A stretch of DNA of 64,000 bases from an uncultured Holophagaceae bacterium (GTDB lineage: Bacteria > Acidobacteriota > Holophagae > Holophagales > Holophagaceae). The notes below the pieces were generated by a model. It was not told where the DNA came from. It saw only the letters and a list, made by a program, of their open reading frames with translations, and searched no databases. The position numbers were made by a program, and so were the translations under genes. How positions within the stretch are numbered: the stretch's first letter is position 1; each line of letters begins with the position of its first letter. Shown piece by piece: positions 8,088 through 15,654 of this stretch. Location: contig CAIZZF010000026.1 of NCBI GenBank assembly GCA_903937385.1, forward strand, positions 389,078 to 453,077, written 5' to 3'.

Positions 8088-8912
8088 CTAGTTGGCCTTC
8101 ACGGTCCAGAAGGCGGGGTCGCTGGCGAGCATGCCGGGGCCGGGGAAGCTGAGCTTGGGGTTGAAGGCGTAGAGCTGGTTCTCCACGCTGTTCACGGTGT
8201 CGGCGAAGACCTTCTGCATGGCCTTCCGGCCGTCCTCACCCAGAGCCTCCTGGAAGGCCTTGTCGCTGGCATCCATGCCGTCCATCTCCGCCAGGGACGC
8301 CATGGGCCGCAGCGCGATGAAGCTGGGTGAGCCCATACCTGCGGTGACCTCGTAGTAGGCGAAGGAGCCTGGATACTTGCTCTTCGCGTAGGCGGCCAGC
8401 GCCACCTTCACGCCCTCCTCGAAGGCCTTGTTCTGGCCCTGCTTGATGCGGAAGGTGCGGATGCGGAAGTAGCGCTTCTTGGCGATGTCCACATCGGGGC
8501 CGAAGCTCAGGTCCTTGCGGTGGACGCCCAAGACTGTGCGGATGGCGCTGAGGTGTTCGCCGTCCTGCTGCGAGATTTTCTCCACCTCGGCCCGCATGGC
8601 CGCGTTCTGCTCGAACTCGTTCTGCTTGGCCTCGTAGTCCGCGTAGGAGGCGTAGCCCATGATGAACAGGGCCTCGGAGGCGCCGCTCAGGGAGTTCATG
8701 CCGAAGTAGTAATCCGTGGACTTGCCCTGGGCGAGGATCCGGCCCCAGGCAGACTCCGTGGCCGCGTGGCCCGCCCCATGCCCGGGCTTGACCTCCTCGC
8801 GGACGAACTGCATGAGCGGTGGCGGCGGCATGGGACTGCCCTGGGCGAGCAGGGCCGGCGCCAGCAGGAAGATCAGGGGGGAGCAGAGCAGCGAGAAGGT
8901 CTTCAGGTTCAT
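8088..8912 (-). CDS. Secreted protein of unknown function
   Basis: 274 residues with a clear Sec signal peptide (MNLKTFSLLCSPLIFLLAPALLAQG, cleavage near ALLAQ/G). The mature protein has two related halves that each contain the pattern [FY]xxRxxxxxKPGHGxxxxxxE (MQFVREEVKPGHGAGHAATE; FRIRTFRIKQGQNKAFEEG), reminiscent of dimeric alpha/beta-barrel (ABM-like) repeats. I cannot assign a reaction. A GGAGGTGG ribosome site precedes the ATG and an AT-rich patch further upstream may carry the promoter. Probably a periplasmic or exported protein typical of acidobacterial genomes. Confidence 0.75.
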   Translation of the reverse strand: MNLKTFSLLCSPLIFLLAPALLAQGSPMPPPPLMQFVREEVKPGHGAGHAATESAWGRILAQGKSTDYYFGMNSLSGASEALFIMGYASYADYEAKQNEFEQNAAMRAEVEKISQQDGEHLSAIRTVLGVHRKDLSFGPDVDIAKKRYFRIRTFRIKQGQNKAFEEGVKVALAAYAKSKYPGSFAYYEVTAGMGSPSFIALRPMASLAEMDGMDASDKAFQEALGEDGRKAMQKVFADTVNSVENQLYAFNPKLSFPGPGMLASDPAFWTVKAN

Positions 8913-9004
8913 GAGGGCCCACCTCCGGAGGGCGGCTCCGAGCCTAGCCGCTTCGCATAGAAATTTAAATGTAATTTAATGCGTGAATATTCATAGCCGA
9001 TCGC

Positions 9005-9028
9005 ATTAATACAAGTTTTTGTATTAAT
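9005..9028. terminator. AT-rich hairpin at the 3' end of the deaminase gene
   Basis: ATTAATACAA-GTTT-TTGTATTAAT is a perfect 10-bp palindromic stem that includes the deaminase stop codon. It stands out in this GC-rich region. It may end transcription of the minus-strand gene or serve the promoter area of the secreted-protein gene. Confidence 0.35.
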
Positions 9029-10046
9029 TCAGAACGGGATCCCGCGCCGCCACTTGCTCCAGCCGCTCCAGCCAGGGGGCCCGCTCGGCTGTTGTGACGA
9101 AGCTGGCCAGGAGGCTGTTCTTCGCCAGGGTCACCAGCTGGCCCCGGGTGAGGGCCAGGGCCTCGGCGGCGGCCAGGAAGTTCTGGGCGAGATAGCCGCC
9201 GAAGTAGGCGGGATCGTCCGAGTTGAGGGTGATGCGCAGGCCCTGCTCGAGCAGCTGCTTGAGGTTGTGCTGGGCCATGGTCGGGAACACCCGGAGCTTC
9301 ACATTGGAGAGCGGGCAGACCGTGAGCGGCACGCGGTCCCGGGCCAGGCGGGCCACCAGGGCCGGGTCCTCCAGAGCCCGGACGCCGTGGTCGATGCGCT
9401 CGGCGCGGAGGCGGCCGAGGGCCTCCCAGATGTAGGCCGGCGGCCCCTCCTCGCCTGCGTGGGCGACCACGTGGAGGCCCAGGTCTCGGCACACCGAGAA
9501 GACCCGCTCGAACTTGGAAGGCGGATGACCCACCTCCGAGGAATCGAGGCCCACCGCATGGATCCGGTGGAGGTGCGGCCGGGCCTGGTCGAGGGTGGCG
9601 AAGGCGTCATCCTCGGACAGGTGCCTCAGGAAACAGAGGATCAGCCGGGAGCTGAGGCCAAGCTGAACCCGGGCATCCCGGCCCGCCCGCTCGAGTCCGT
9701 TCAGGACGGTCTCGAAGGGGACCCCCCGGGCGGTGTGGGTCTGCGGATCGAAGAAGAGCTCCGCATGCACCACCCCGTCCTCGGCGGCCCGGGCGAAGTA
9801 GGCCATCGCGAGGTCGTAGAAGTCCCGCTCGTGCAGGAGGGCTGTGGCCCCGGCGTAGTAGAGGTCCAGGAAGGACTCCAGGTCCGCGAAGGCATAGGCC
9901 GCCCGCGTCGCCTCGACGCTGGCGTAGGGCAGGGTGATGCCGTTCCGGTGGGCCAGATCGAACATCATCTCGGGCTCAAGCGTGCCCTCGATGTGCAGGT
10001 GCAGCTCGGCCTTGGGTAGGCTGCGGATGTAGGCCATCAGGTCCAT
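9024..10046 (-). CDS. Adenosine/adenine deaminase family protein, adenine-deaminase-like
   Basis: 340 residues of the amidohydrolase adenosine deaminase family. Metal and catalytic motifs are complete: [16 protein letters not shown] (HxH), [35 protein letters not shown] and [17 protein letters not shown] (paired Asp). The [15 protein letters not shown] and [10 protein letters not shown] forms are those I associate with the fungal/bacterial adenine deaminase branch rather than true adenosine deaminase, so adenine to hypoxanthine is the more likely reaction. It lies 36 bp downstream of a BMP-type binding protein on the same strand, suggesting a purine salvage pair. A GGAAGGAA site precedes the ATG. 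Confidence 0.88.
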   Translation of the reverse strand: MDLMAYIRSLPKAELHLHIEGTLEPEMMFDLAHRNGITLPYASVEATRAAYAFADLESFLDLYYAGATALLHERDFYDLAMAYFARAAEDGVVHAELFFDPQTHTARGVPFETVLNGLERAGRDARVQLGLSSRLILCFLRHLSEDDAFATLDQARPHLHRIHAVGLDSSEVGHPPSKFERVFSVCRDLGLHVVAHAGEEGPPAYIWEALGRLRAERIDHGVRALEDPALVARLARDRVPLTVCPLSNVKLRVFPTMAQHNLKQLLEQGLRITLNSDDPAYFGGYLAQNFLAAAEALALTRGQLVTLAKNSLLASFVTTAERAPWLERLEQVAARDPVLN

Positions 10047-10082
10047 GCCAGTTCCTTCCTGGATACTTCAGCTTGGCAGCGG

Positions 10083-11171
10083 CTACTTGCCCGGCAGCTT
10101 CGAGGCGACGCCCTGCACGTAGTAGTCCATCTTCTCCAGGTCCTGGTCCGAAATGACCTGGCCCGCAGGCACGCGGACCTTACCGTCCTGGTCGATCACG
10201 GGGCCTGTGAAGGGATGGAACTTGCCGGCCACGATCTGGGCCTCCAGCTTCTTGGCCTGGTCCTGGACGTCCTTGGGTACCGCGGGGCTCAGGGGTGCCA
10301 TCTTGATGAAGCCGTCCTTGAGGCCACCCCAGACGCTGCCCGGCTTCCAGGTGCCGGCCAGCACGTCGGTCACGACCTTGGTGTAGTAGTCACCCCAGGT
10401 GAGGATCGTGCCGCCGAGCTGGGCCTTGGGCGCGTACTTGGTCTCATCGCTGTTGTAGCAGAAGACCTTCACGCCCTTCTCCTCCGCGGCCTGGTTGGTG
10501 GCGGCGGAGTCGGTCTCGTGGGTCACCATGTCGGCGCCCTGGGCGATGAGGGTCAGCGCGGCCTCGCGCTCCTTGCCCGGATCGAACCAGGTGTTCACCC
10601 ACACCACGCGCACCTCGGCCTTGGGGTTCACGCTGCGCATGCCGCGAGCGAAGGCGTTGATGCCCATGACCACCTCGGGGATGGGATAGGACGCCACGAC
10701 CCCGGCGATGTTGGATTTCGTGAGCCTGCCCGCCACCACGCCGTTGAGGTAGCGGCCCTCGTAGAACCGGCCGTTGTAGATGCCCAGGTTCGTGGCGGTC
10801 TTGTAGCCCGTGGCGTGCATGAAGACCGTGTTGGGGAACTGCTTGGCGACGTTGAGCGCCGGGTTCATGTAGCCGAAGGAGGTGGCGAAGATGACCTTCG
10901 CGCCACTCTGGGCCATCTCGCGGATGACCCGCTCGGAGTCGGCGCCCTCGGGCACGTTCTCCACGAACTGGGTGGTCACCTTCCCCTTGAGGGCGGCCTC
11001 CAGCTGCTTGCGGCCCAGGTCGTGCTGGAAGGTCCAGCCGGCATCGCCGACGGGTCCCACATAGACGAATCCCACCTTGGCCGGAGCCTGGGGCGGGGCG
11101 GCGGACAGGGTGGCGGCCGCCAGCAGGGCGACGGCACCGACGGCCGTGCGGACGAGATCACGCTTGCTCAT
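10083..11171 (-). CDS. BMP/Med family ABC transporter substrate-binding protein
   Basis: 362 residues starting MSKRDLVRTAVGAVALLAAATLSAAPPQ, a Sec signal peptide without a lipobox Cys. The mature part has KVGFVYVGPVGDAGWTFQHDLGRKQLE, then GAKVIFATSFGYMNPALNVA and GVVASYPIPEVVMGINAFARGM, which mark the BMP (PnrA-like) periplasmic binding proteins, many of which bind purine nucleosides. No permease or ATPase gene is adjacent. The downstream deaminase suggests a purine base or nucleoside ligand (inference). The track ORF is 40 codons longer; ATG 11171 has AGGAGGA upstream. Confidence 0.88.
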   Translation of the reverse strand: MSKRDLVRTAVGAVALLAAATLSAAPPQAPAKVGFVYVGPVGDAGWTFQHDLGRKQLEAALKGKVTTQFVENVPEGADSERVIREMAQSGAKVIFATSFGYMNPALNVAKQFPNTVFMHATGYKTATNLGIYNGRFYEGRYLNGVVAGRLTKSNIAGVVASYPIPEVVMGINAFARGMRSVNPKAEVRVVWVNTWFDPGKEREAALTLIAQGADMVTHETDSAATNQAAEEKGVKVFCYNSDETKYAPKAQLGGTILTWGDYYTKVVTDVLAGTWKPGSVWGGLKDGFIKMAPLSPAVPKDVQDQAKKLEAQIVAGKFHPFTGPVIDQDGKVRVPAGQVISDQDLEKMDYYVQGVASKLPGK

Positions 11172-11220
11172 GGAAGATCCTCCTCCAGGAAAGGGGCTGG
11201 GCCCGCCGGGGCGGGGGCAC

Positions 11221-12465
11221 TCAGGTGGGAGCTTGTTCGGAGTCATGTTCAGAGGCCCGAAAGCTCCGATAGAGTAGCAGGTCATAGACAATCTTCAGGC
11301 CACCCGCGAGTAAGAAGAGAGCACCCGAGAGGGCGGGAACGGCAAGGAGAGGACCAGCCAGCATGGGGGAGATGGCCGCGCCGGTGGTGCGAGCGATGCC
11401 GGTCACACCAGCGGCGGCGGAGCGCTCGTCCGGGGCCACCACGGCCATGGTGTAGGCCTGCCGGGTGGGCACGTCCATCTGGGAGATGCTGAAGCGCAGC
11501 AGCAGCATGGCGATGGCCAGGGGCAGGTTGGGCATCAACGGCACCAGGATCAGCAGCAGGTTCGACGGGATGTGGGTGTAGACCATGGTGCGGAGCAGGC
11601 CGATCCGCTTGGCCAGCCGCACGGCGTAGAGGGCTGAGAGCCCCGCCAGGACGTTCGCCGCGAAGAAGATCGACCCAAGCGTCCCCGGGGCGACCCCATA
11701 GCGCTGCTGGAACCAGTAGGCCACCAGGCTCTGGATGACGAACCCCCCGGCGAACGCATCCAGTGAGAACAGCGCCGACAGCTTGAACACCACCCGCCTG
11801 GAGGCATGGAGCCCCAGCCGCCCCGCCGTGGCAGCCGCCGACGGCGCCTCCACGGCCCGGGACATGCGCAGGAAGAGAGCGGCCAGGAGCAGCCCCACGG
11901 CCGCGTAGGCGATGACCAGGACCCTGTAGCTGGCGGCAGGGGCAACACCGGCACTCTGCAGAGCCTGGGCCGTCCAGCCCCCGGCCAGGGCGCCGCCGGC
12001 GGTGGCGAAGGCGCCGGTCAGGTGATACCAGGCGAAGACGCCGGTGCGGCGGTCCTCGGGCAGCACCTGGGAGAGAGCCGCCTGCTCAATGGCCAGGAAG
12101 GGCCCCACCTCATTGCCTGAGGGGCTGATCACCCCGAAGGTGGCCGCCAGCACCAGCACCGTGAAGTCCCCGCTGAGGGCGAAGGGCACCCCGGCCGCGA
12201 CCATCAGGGCCGCCCCCAGAATGAGCATCCGCTTGCGGCCGATGCGGTCCGCGTGGAGCGTGATGGCCAGCGAGATGAGGGTGTCGCCCACCAGCGTCAG
12301 GGTCAGCAGCAGCCCGATGCGCCCCTCGCTGAAGCCGAGCGCCGCGAGGTAGAGCACCAGCACCACGGAGAGGAAGCCGTAGGAGAACATCCGCGCCGCC
12401 CGGGTCAGGAAGAGGAGGCAACCGTCGGCGCCGAGGGACCGGAGGTGGGCTACCAGCGCCGTCAC
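11221..12465 (-). CDS. Major facilitator superfamily transporter
   Basis: 414 residues with about 12 predicted membrane helices. The loop 2-3 signature ADRIGRKRM is present. Mid-protein cytosolic loop (SRAVEAPSAAATAGRLGLHASR) separates the two six-helix halves. The GTG start overlaps the stop of a 34-codon ORF (GTGA), so translation may be coupled to it. The family (multidrug-type MFS) gives no clear substrate. It lies upstream of the BMP protein on the same strand, with about 50 bp between. Confidence 0.87.
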   Translation of the reverse strand: MTALVAHLRSLGADGCLLFLTRAARMFSYGFLSVVLVLYLAALGFSEGRIGLLLTLTLVGDTLISLAITLHADRIGRKRMLILGAALMVAAGVPFALSGDFTVLVLAATFGVISPSGNEVGPFLAIEQAALSQVLPEDRRTGVFAWYHLTGAFATAGGALAGGWTAQALQSAGVAPAASYRVLVIAYAAVGLLLAALFLRMSRAVEAPSAAATAGRLGLHASRRVVFKLSALFSLDAFAGGFVIQSLVAYWFQQRYGVAPGTLGSIFFAANVLAGLSALYAVRLAKRIGLLRTMVYTHIPSNLLLILVPLMPNLPLAIAMLLLRFSISQMDVPTRQAYTMAVVAPDERSAAAGVTGIARTTGAAISPMLAGPLLAVPALSGALFLLAGGLKIVYDLLLYRSFRASEHDSEQAPT

Positions 12466-12566
12466 AGGTGCAGCTCTGCCCAGGCGACCCAGCCGAAGCG
12501 GAGCGGCGGTACCGGCGAGATCCCTGGCTGTTCCAGGACCACCATGGAGAGGGGCAAGGCTCGCAT
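12462..12566 (-). CDS. Small upstream ORF (34 aa) coupled to the MFS gene
   Basis: A short ORF, MRALPLSMVVLEQPGISPVP..., ends in a TGA that overlaps the MFS GTG start. TACCCT lies exactly 6 nt before its ATG, matching the leaderless promoter pattern seen at other genes here. It was hidden in the track inside a longer spurious ORF. It may be a leader peptide, a translational coupler or a remnant: the start faintly resembles the N-terminus of quinone oxidoreductases (xALVLEQPG). No homolog can be checked here. Confidence 0.35.
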   Translation of the reverse strand: MRALPLSMVVLEQPGISPVPPLRFGWVAWAELHL

Positions 12567-12572
12567 GCCCCC

Positions 12573-12638
12573 AGGGTAGCCGCTCCTGATCGGCAAGGCA
12601 GAACGCCGTGGGCGGCGACCAGCGATTACTGGGATACT
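12573..12638. promoter_or_regulatory. Divergent leaderless-type -10 boxes
   Basis: Minus strand TACCCT (12578-12573) is 6 nt from the ATG of the 34-aa ORF. Plus strand GATACT (12633-12638) is 6 nt from the ATG at 12645. The geometry repeats that of the gph/hydrolase pair. The remaining gap between the two divergent units shows nothing else. Confidence 0.45.
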
Positions 12639-12644
12639 CACACC

Positions 12645-13202
12645 ATGCCGTTCCTCTCCCGCCCCGCCTCCCGCTGGACCGCCCTCACCCTGCTCTGGGC
12701 GCTGGTGGGAACGGTGCTCTGGCTGACGGCGGTGCAGGGCTTCCTCGTGGCCCTGAACCCCTTCTGCCACCTGAAGCGGCCAGGCATCGCCCACCTGACC
12801 GTGGTGACCGTGGACCCCAACCCCGACAGCCAGCTCACGGACTACGTGACCGTGAAGGAGGGCGACGACGACCGGACCCTCAGCCTGCCCAAGGCCGAGG
12901 CCCGGAGCCTGCACCCCGAGGACGAGGTCTGGATCCTCGACACCTGGTACAGCGACGGCCTGCGCCCCACGGAGTTCCGCCTCACCCCCCTGCGCCTGCT
13001 GCTGGAATACCCGGCGCTGCTGCTGCTGCCTGCCGCCTTCGGACTCTGGCGGGTGCGCCGGGCCCGGGTGGCGGCCGAGGCCGAACCCCCGCCGCCCATC
13101 CGGCACACCTTCACCGACGACTTCCACCTCCGGGCGCAGCGCTTCGCCAAGCCCGAGGAAGACCAGCCGAAGCCTCCCCCACCCCCGCCCACGAACGGAT
13201 AG
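12645..13202 (+). CDS. Membrane protein of unknown function (two helices)
   Basis: 185 residues starting MPFLSRPASRWTALTLLWALVGTVLWLTAVQGFLVAL, an N-terminal helix, followed by an extracytoplasmic segment of about 80 residues (TVVTVDPNPDSQLTDYVTVKEG), a second helix (LLEYPALLLLPAAFGLWRV) and a cytoplasmic proline-rich tail ending PKPPPPPPTNG. I do not recognise the family. It opens a four-gene run whose members are 3-12 bp apart. The track start at 12468 is rejected because GATACT precedes ATG 12645 by 6 nt and the upstream part has no protein-like character. Confidence 0.7.
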   Translation: MPFLSRPASRWTALTLLWALVGTVLWLTAVQGFLVALNPFCHLKRPGIAHLTVVTVDPNPDSQLTDYVTVKEGDDDRTLSLPKAEARSLHPEDEVWILDTWYSDGLRPTEFRLTPLRLLLEYPALLLLPAAFGLWRVRRARVAAEAEPPPPIRHTFTDDFHLRAQRFAKPEEDQPKPPPPPPTNG

Positions 13203-13205
13203 GCC

Positions 13206-13490
13206 ATGGACATCAAGCTCTCCCCCGACACCGAGAAGCAGCTGCGCGGCGCCATCCAGCGCTTCGTGGCGGAGGAATACGGCGAGAGCGTGGGCGAGCT
13301 GGGCGCGGGCACCTTCCTGACCTTCTGCCTCAAGGAGCTGGGCCCGGCCATCTACAACCAGGCCATCGCCGATGCCCAGGCCTGCCTGCAGGAGCGGGTG
13401 ACCGACCTGGAGAACATCTGCTTCGTGGAGCACACGGGCTACTGGGACAAGAAGAAGGGGGTCTCACGCAAGCCGGACTTCCGGCGCTGA
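13206..13490 (+). CDS. DUF2164 family small protein
   Basis: 94 residues, MDIKLSPDTEKQLRGAIQRFVAEEYGESVGELGAGTFLTF. The pattern of an amphipathic start, E[IV]GxL, then KELGPAIYNQAIADAQ matches the DUF2164 proteins as I remember them. Function unknown. Start lies 3 bp after the preceding stop, so it is in the same operon. Confidence 0.78.
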   Translation: MDIKLSPDTEKQLRGAIQRFVAEEYGESVGELGAGTFLTFCLKELGPAIYNQAIADAQACLQERVTDLENICFVEHTGYWDKKKGVSRKPDFRR

Positions 13491-13497
13491 GGTCCCC

Positions 13498-13863
13498 ATG
13501 CCCCACTGCCTCCTCGAGCACTCCAGCAACCTCCTCGACACGCCGGACTGGACCGGCCTGCTGAGGGCGGTCAACCGCACCCTCACGGCCACCGGCCTCT
13601 TCACCGAGGCCGACATCAAGAGCCGCGTACTGGGGCACGAGACCTTCGTCATCGGCGACGGCGCGCCGGACCAGGCCTTCGTCACCCTGGACGTGCAGAT
13701 CATGAGCGGTCGCACGGACGAGGTGAAGGCCCAGCTCAGCGAGGCCCTGCTCGCCACCCTGGCACCCTGCTTCCCGCGCACCCGCGCCGGGATGCGGTTC
13801 AGCCTCACCGTCCAGATCAGTGAGCTCCACCGGCCCAGCTACCGCCGGCAGACCTCCCCCTAG
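13498..13863 (+). CDS. 5-carboxymethyl-2-hydroxymuconate isomerase-like protein
   Basis: 121 residues starting MPHCLLEHSSNLL. The N-terminal Pro-1, the catalytic base of the tautomerase fold, is in place, followed by the CHMI pattern of an LLxxVNxTLxxTGLF helix, IKSR and HETFVIGDG. CHMI (HpaF) isomerises an intermediate of homoprotocatechuate breakdown, but no other hpa gene is nearby, so the physiological role may differ. Third gene of the small operon. Confidence 0.82.
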   Translation: MPHCLLEHSSNLLDTPDWTGLLRAVNRTLTATGLFTEADIKSRVLGHETFVIGDGAPDQAFVTLDVQIMSGRTDEVKAQLSEALLATLAPCFPRTRAGMRFSLTVQISELHRPSYRRQTSP

Positions 13864-13875
13864 CCCGGAGTCCCC

Positions 13876-14088
13876 ATGGTCGATGTCATCACTCCCCGCC
13901 AGCTGGCCCTCCTCGCCCTTGTGGCGAAGCACCCGGGCCTGGACCGGGAGAAGCTGCTGACTGTGGGCGGCGCCACCGCGGCCGCGGACCTGGCCTACCT
14001 GGAGCAGCACGACCTCCTGCGCGAGCGGGAGCCCGGCCGCTACCGCGTCTCCCACTTCGGCGAGCGCGCCCTCAAGCGGGGCCTCTGA
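13876..14088 (+). CDS. Small winged-helix-like protein
   Basis: 70 residues, MVDVITPRQLALLALVAKHPGLDREKLLTVGGATAAADLAYLEQHDLL. The helix-turn-helix followed by a short wing (REREPGRYRVSHFGERAL) looks like a minimal MarR/PadR-type winged helix without a dimerisation arm. It could be a DNA-binding regulator of its own operon, but no family is recognised. Starts 12 bp after the isomerase stop. Confidence 0.6.
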   Translation: MVDVITPRQLALLALVAKHPGLDREKLLTVGGATAAADLAYLEQHDLLREREPGRYRVSHFGERALKRGL

Positions 14089-14165
14089 TGCCTGCGACAG
14101 GACGCCGCACCCATCGGTGATGCCGGTCGCTTGCGCCCGTGGCGGCGCTCAGAGGACCATGGGCC

Positions 14166-14924
14166 ATGCTTGAAACCTGGTTGAGCCAACCCCACGCAGC
14201 GCCCTGGCTGCTCGTGATGGGGATCGCAGGTCTGCTCGGCTCCCTGGGCCACTGCGCGGGCATGTGCGGCCCCATCGTGGCGGCCTTCGGCTTGTCCCAG
14301 TCCCGGCAGGCTGGCCCCGCCTGGACGCGCCACCTGCGGTTCCAGCTCGGCCGGGTAACCACCTATGCCATCCTCGGCGGGCTTATCGGCTTCCTGGGCG
14401 GCTTCGCGCGGCTGCAGACCGTCCAGGACTTGCACGCCTGCTGCAAGCCCGAGGGGGCGGCGCTCATCGCGGCCCAGGCCTGGCCCTGGCAGCTCTGGGT
14501 GAAGCTGGGCATCGGGCTGCTGATGCTGCTCATGGGCCTGGTGATGCTGCTCGGGCGACGGGCCGACACCCTCATGGAGTTCCGCCTACCGGCGCCCCTG
14601 CAGCGGCTGCTGGGCCGGGGCCTGGCCCTGGGCAGCCTGCCCTACGCCCTGGGCATGCTCTGGGGCCTGCTGCCCTGTGGGCTGGTCTACATGATGCTGC
14701 TGCGCACCCTGGACGGCGGGGACTGGAAGCTGGGTGCGGCGGGCATGGCCGCCTTTGGCCTGGGCAGCGCCCCCTTGCTCCTGGGCGTGGGTCTGGCCAG
14801 CACCCGCCTCAGCCAGGCCTGGAAGGCCCGCCTGCTGCGCCTGGGCGGCCTCCTGGTGGCCCTGATGGGCGGCTACATCCTCTGGCAGGCCGTGATGCTC
14901 CTGCGACTGCAGGCGCAGGGCTAG
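14166..14924 (+). CDS. TauE/SafE-like membrane protein with HCxGMCGP motif
   Basis: 252 residues and about six helices. The first helix ends in LLGSLGHCAGMCGPIVAAFG and a later helix has LLPCGLVYMMLL. This is the DsbD_2-like branch of the sulfite exporter TauE/SafE superfamily, often found beside cbb3 oxidase maturation genes, where copper or reductant handling has been proposed. Here it lies about 0.7 kb from ccoI, which fits. Start ATG 14166 is preferred to the GTG at 14139 because AGAGGA lies 9 nt upstream. Confidence 0.82.
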   Translation: MLETWLSQPHAAPWLLVMGIAGLLGSLGHCAGMCGPIVAAFGLSQSRQAGPAWTRHLRFQLGRVTTYAILGGLIGFLGGFARLQTVQDLHACCKPEGAALIAAQAWPWQLWVKLGIGLLMLLMGLVMLLGRRADTLMEFRLPAPLQRLLGRGLALGSLPYALGMLWGLLPCGLVYMMLLRTLDGGDWKLGAAGMAAFGLGSAPLLLGVGLASTRLSQAWKARLLRLGGLLVALMGGYILWQAVMLLRLQAQG

Positions 14925-15017
14925 CGAGGCCCTCGCCGGTAGGCACCGTCCACTGGCCGATCCTCAGGCAACCCTCCTGAGGGCGGCCCGTAGCCTGGGC
15001 ACACCTCAGGAGGTTCC

Positions 15018-15653
15018 ATGCCCGCCATCGCTGCTCCCCTCACCAGCTACTTCGCCATCCTGGCCTCGCCCCGGGCCTACGCCACCCTCGGCTACCTGCT
15101 CCTTTCCCTGGCGACGGGCATCTTCGCCTTCACCTTCGCGATGACAGGACTATCCCTTAGCCTGGGCCTCGCGGTGCTGATCGTGGGCATCCCCTTCATC
15201 CTGGGCTTCCTGGCCCTGACCCGCGTCCTGGCCGTGGCAGAGGCGGGACTCCTGCGGGCCCTGGTGGACCCCACGGCCCCGGCAGCCGCCCCCCTGCTCC
15301 CCCCGGGCACGGGCTGGACCGCCCGCATCCGGACCCTGGTCGTTGACCGCCGCACCTGGTCCAGCCTCGCCTACTTCCTCCTGCTGCTGCCGCTGGGCAT
15401 TGCCTATGCCAACGTCCTGGCCGCTCTGCTGATCGTGGCCCTCGGCCTGCTGGCGGCCCCCCTGGTAGCGCTGTTCACGGCACCGGGCACGGTATCCCTG
15501 GACGGTCTCCAGGTGCTGGCCAACCACCCCACCGCGTTCCTGGCCCTCTGCGGCCTGGTGGGCGCCCTCCTGCTGCCCCTGACCCTGCACCTGGGCATGG
15601 CCCTGGGCCGCTTCCAGAGCTGGGTGGCGAGGCACCTGCTGGTCCAGGCCTAG
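15018..15653 (+). CDS. Membrane protein with putative sensor domain
   Basis: 211 residues. Starts MPAIAAPLTSYFAILASPRAYATLGYLLLSLATGIFAFTF; paired hydrophobic segments with a short RTWSSLAYFLLLLPLGIAYA repeat. This matches the membrane 'sensor' domain found at the N-terminus of some histidine kinases, here standing alone with no kinase part. AGGAGG lies 5 nt before the ATG. Convergent with ccoI, 1 bp between stops. Function unknown. Confidence 0.68.
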   Translation: MPAIAAPLTSYFAILASPRAYATLGYLLLSLATGIFAFTFAMTGLSLSLGLAVLIVGIPFILGFLALTRVLAVAEAGLLRALVDPTAPAAAPLLPPGTGWTARIRTLVVDRRTWSSLAYFLLLLPLGIAYANVLAALLIVALGLLAAPLVALFTAPGTVSLDGLQVLANHPTAFLALCGLVGALLLPLTLHLGMALGRFQSWVARHLLVQA

Positions 15654-15654
15654 C

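Noticed and set aside
12468-12644. Longer start (12468) for the two-helix membrane protein
   Set aside because: The upstream part is a shadow of the divergent intergenic region; GATACT and the signal-like helix fit ATG 12645.
14139-14165. GTG at 14139 as the start of the TauE/SafE-like protein
   Set aside because: The nine extra residues are not membrane-like and AGAGGA is better placed for ATG 14166.
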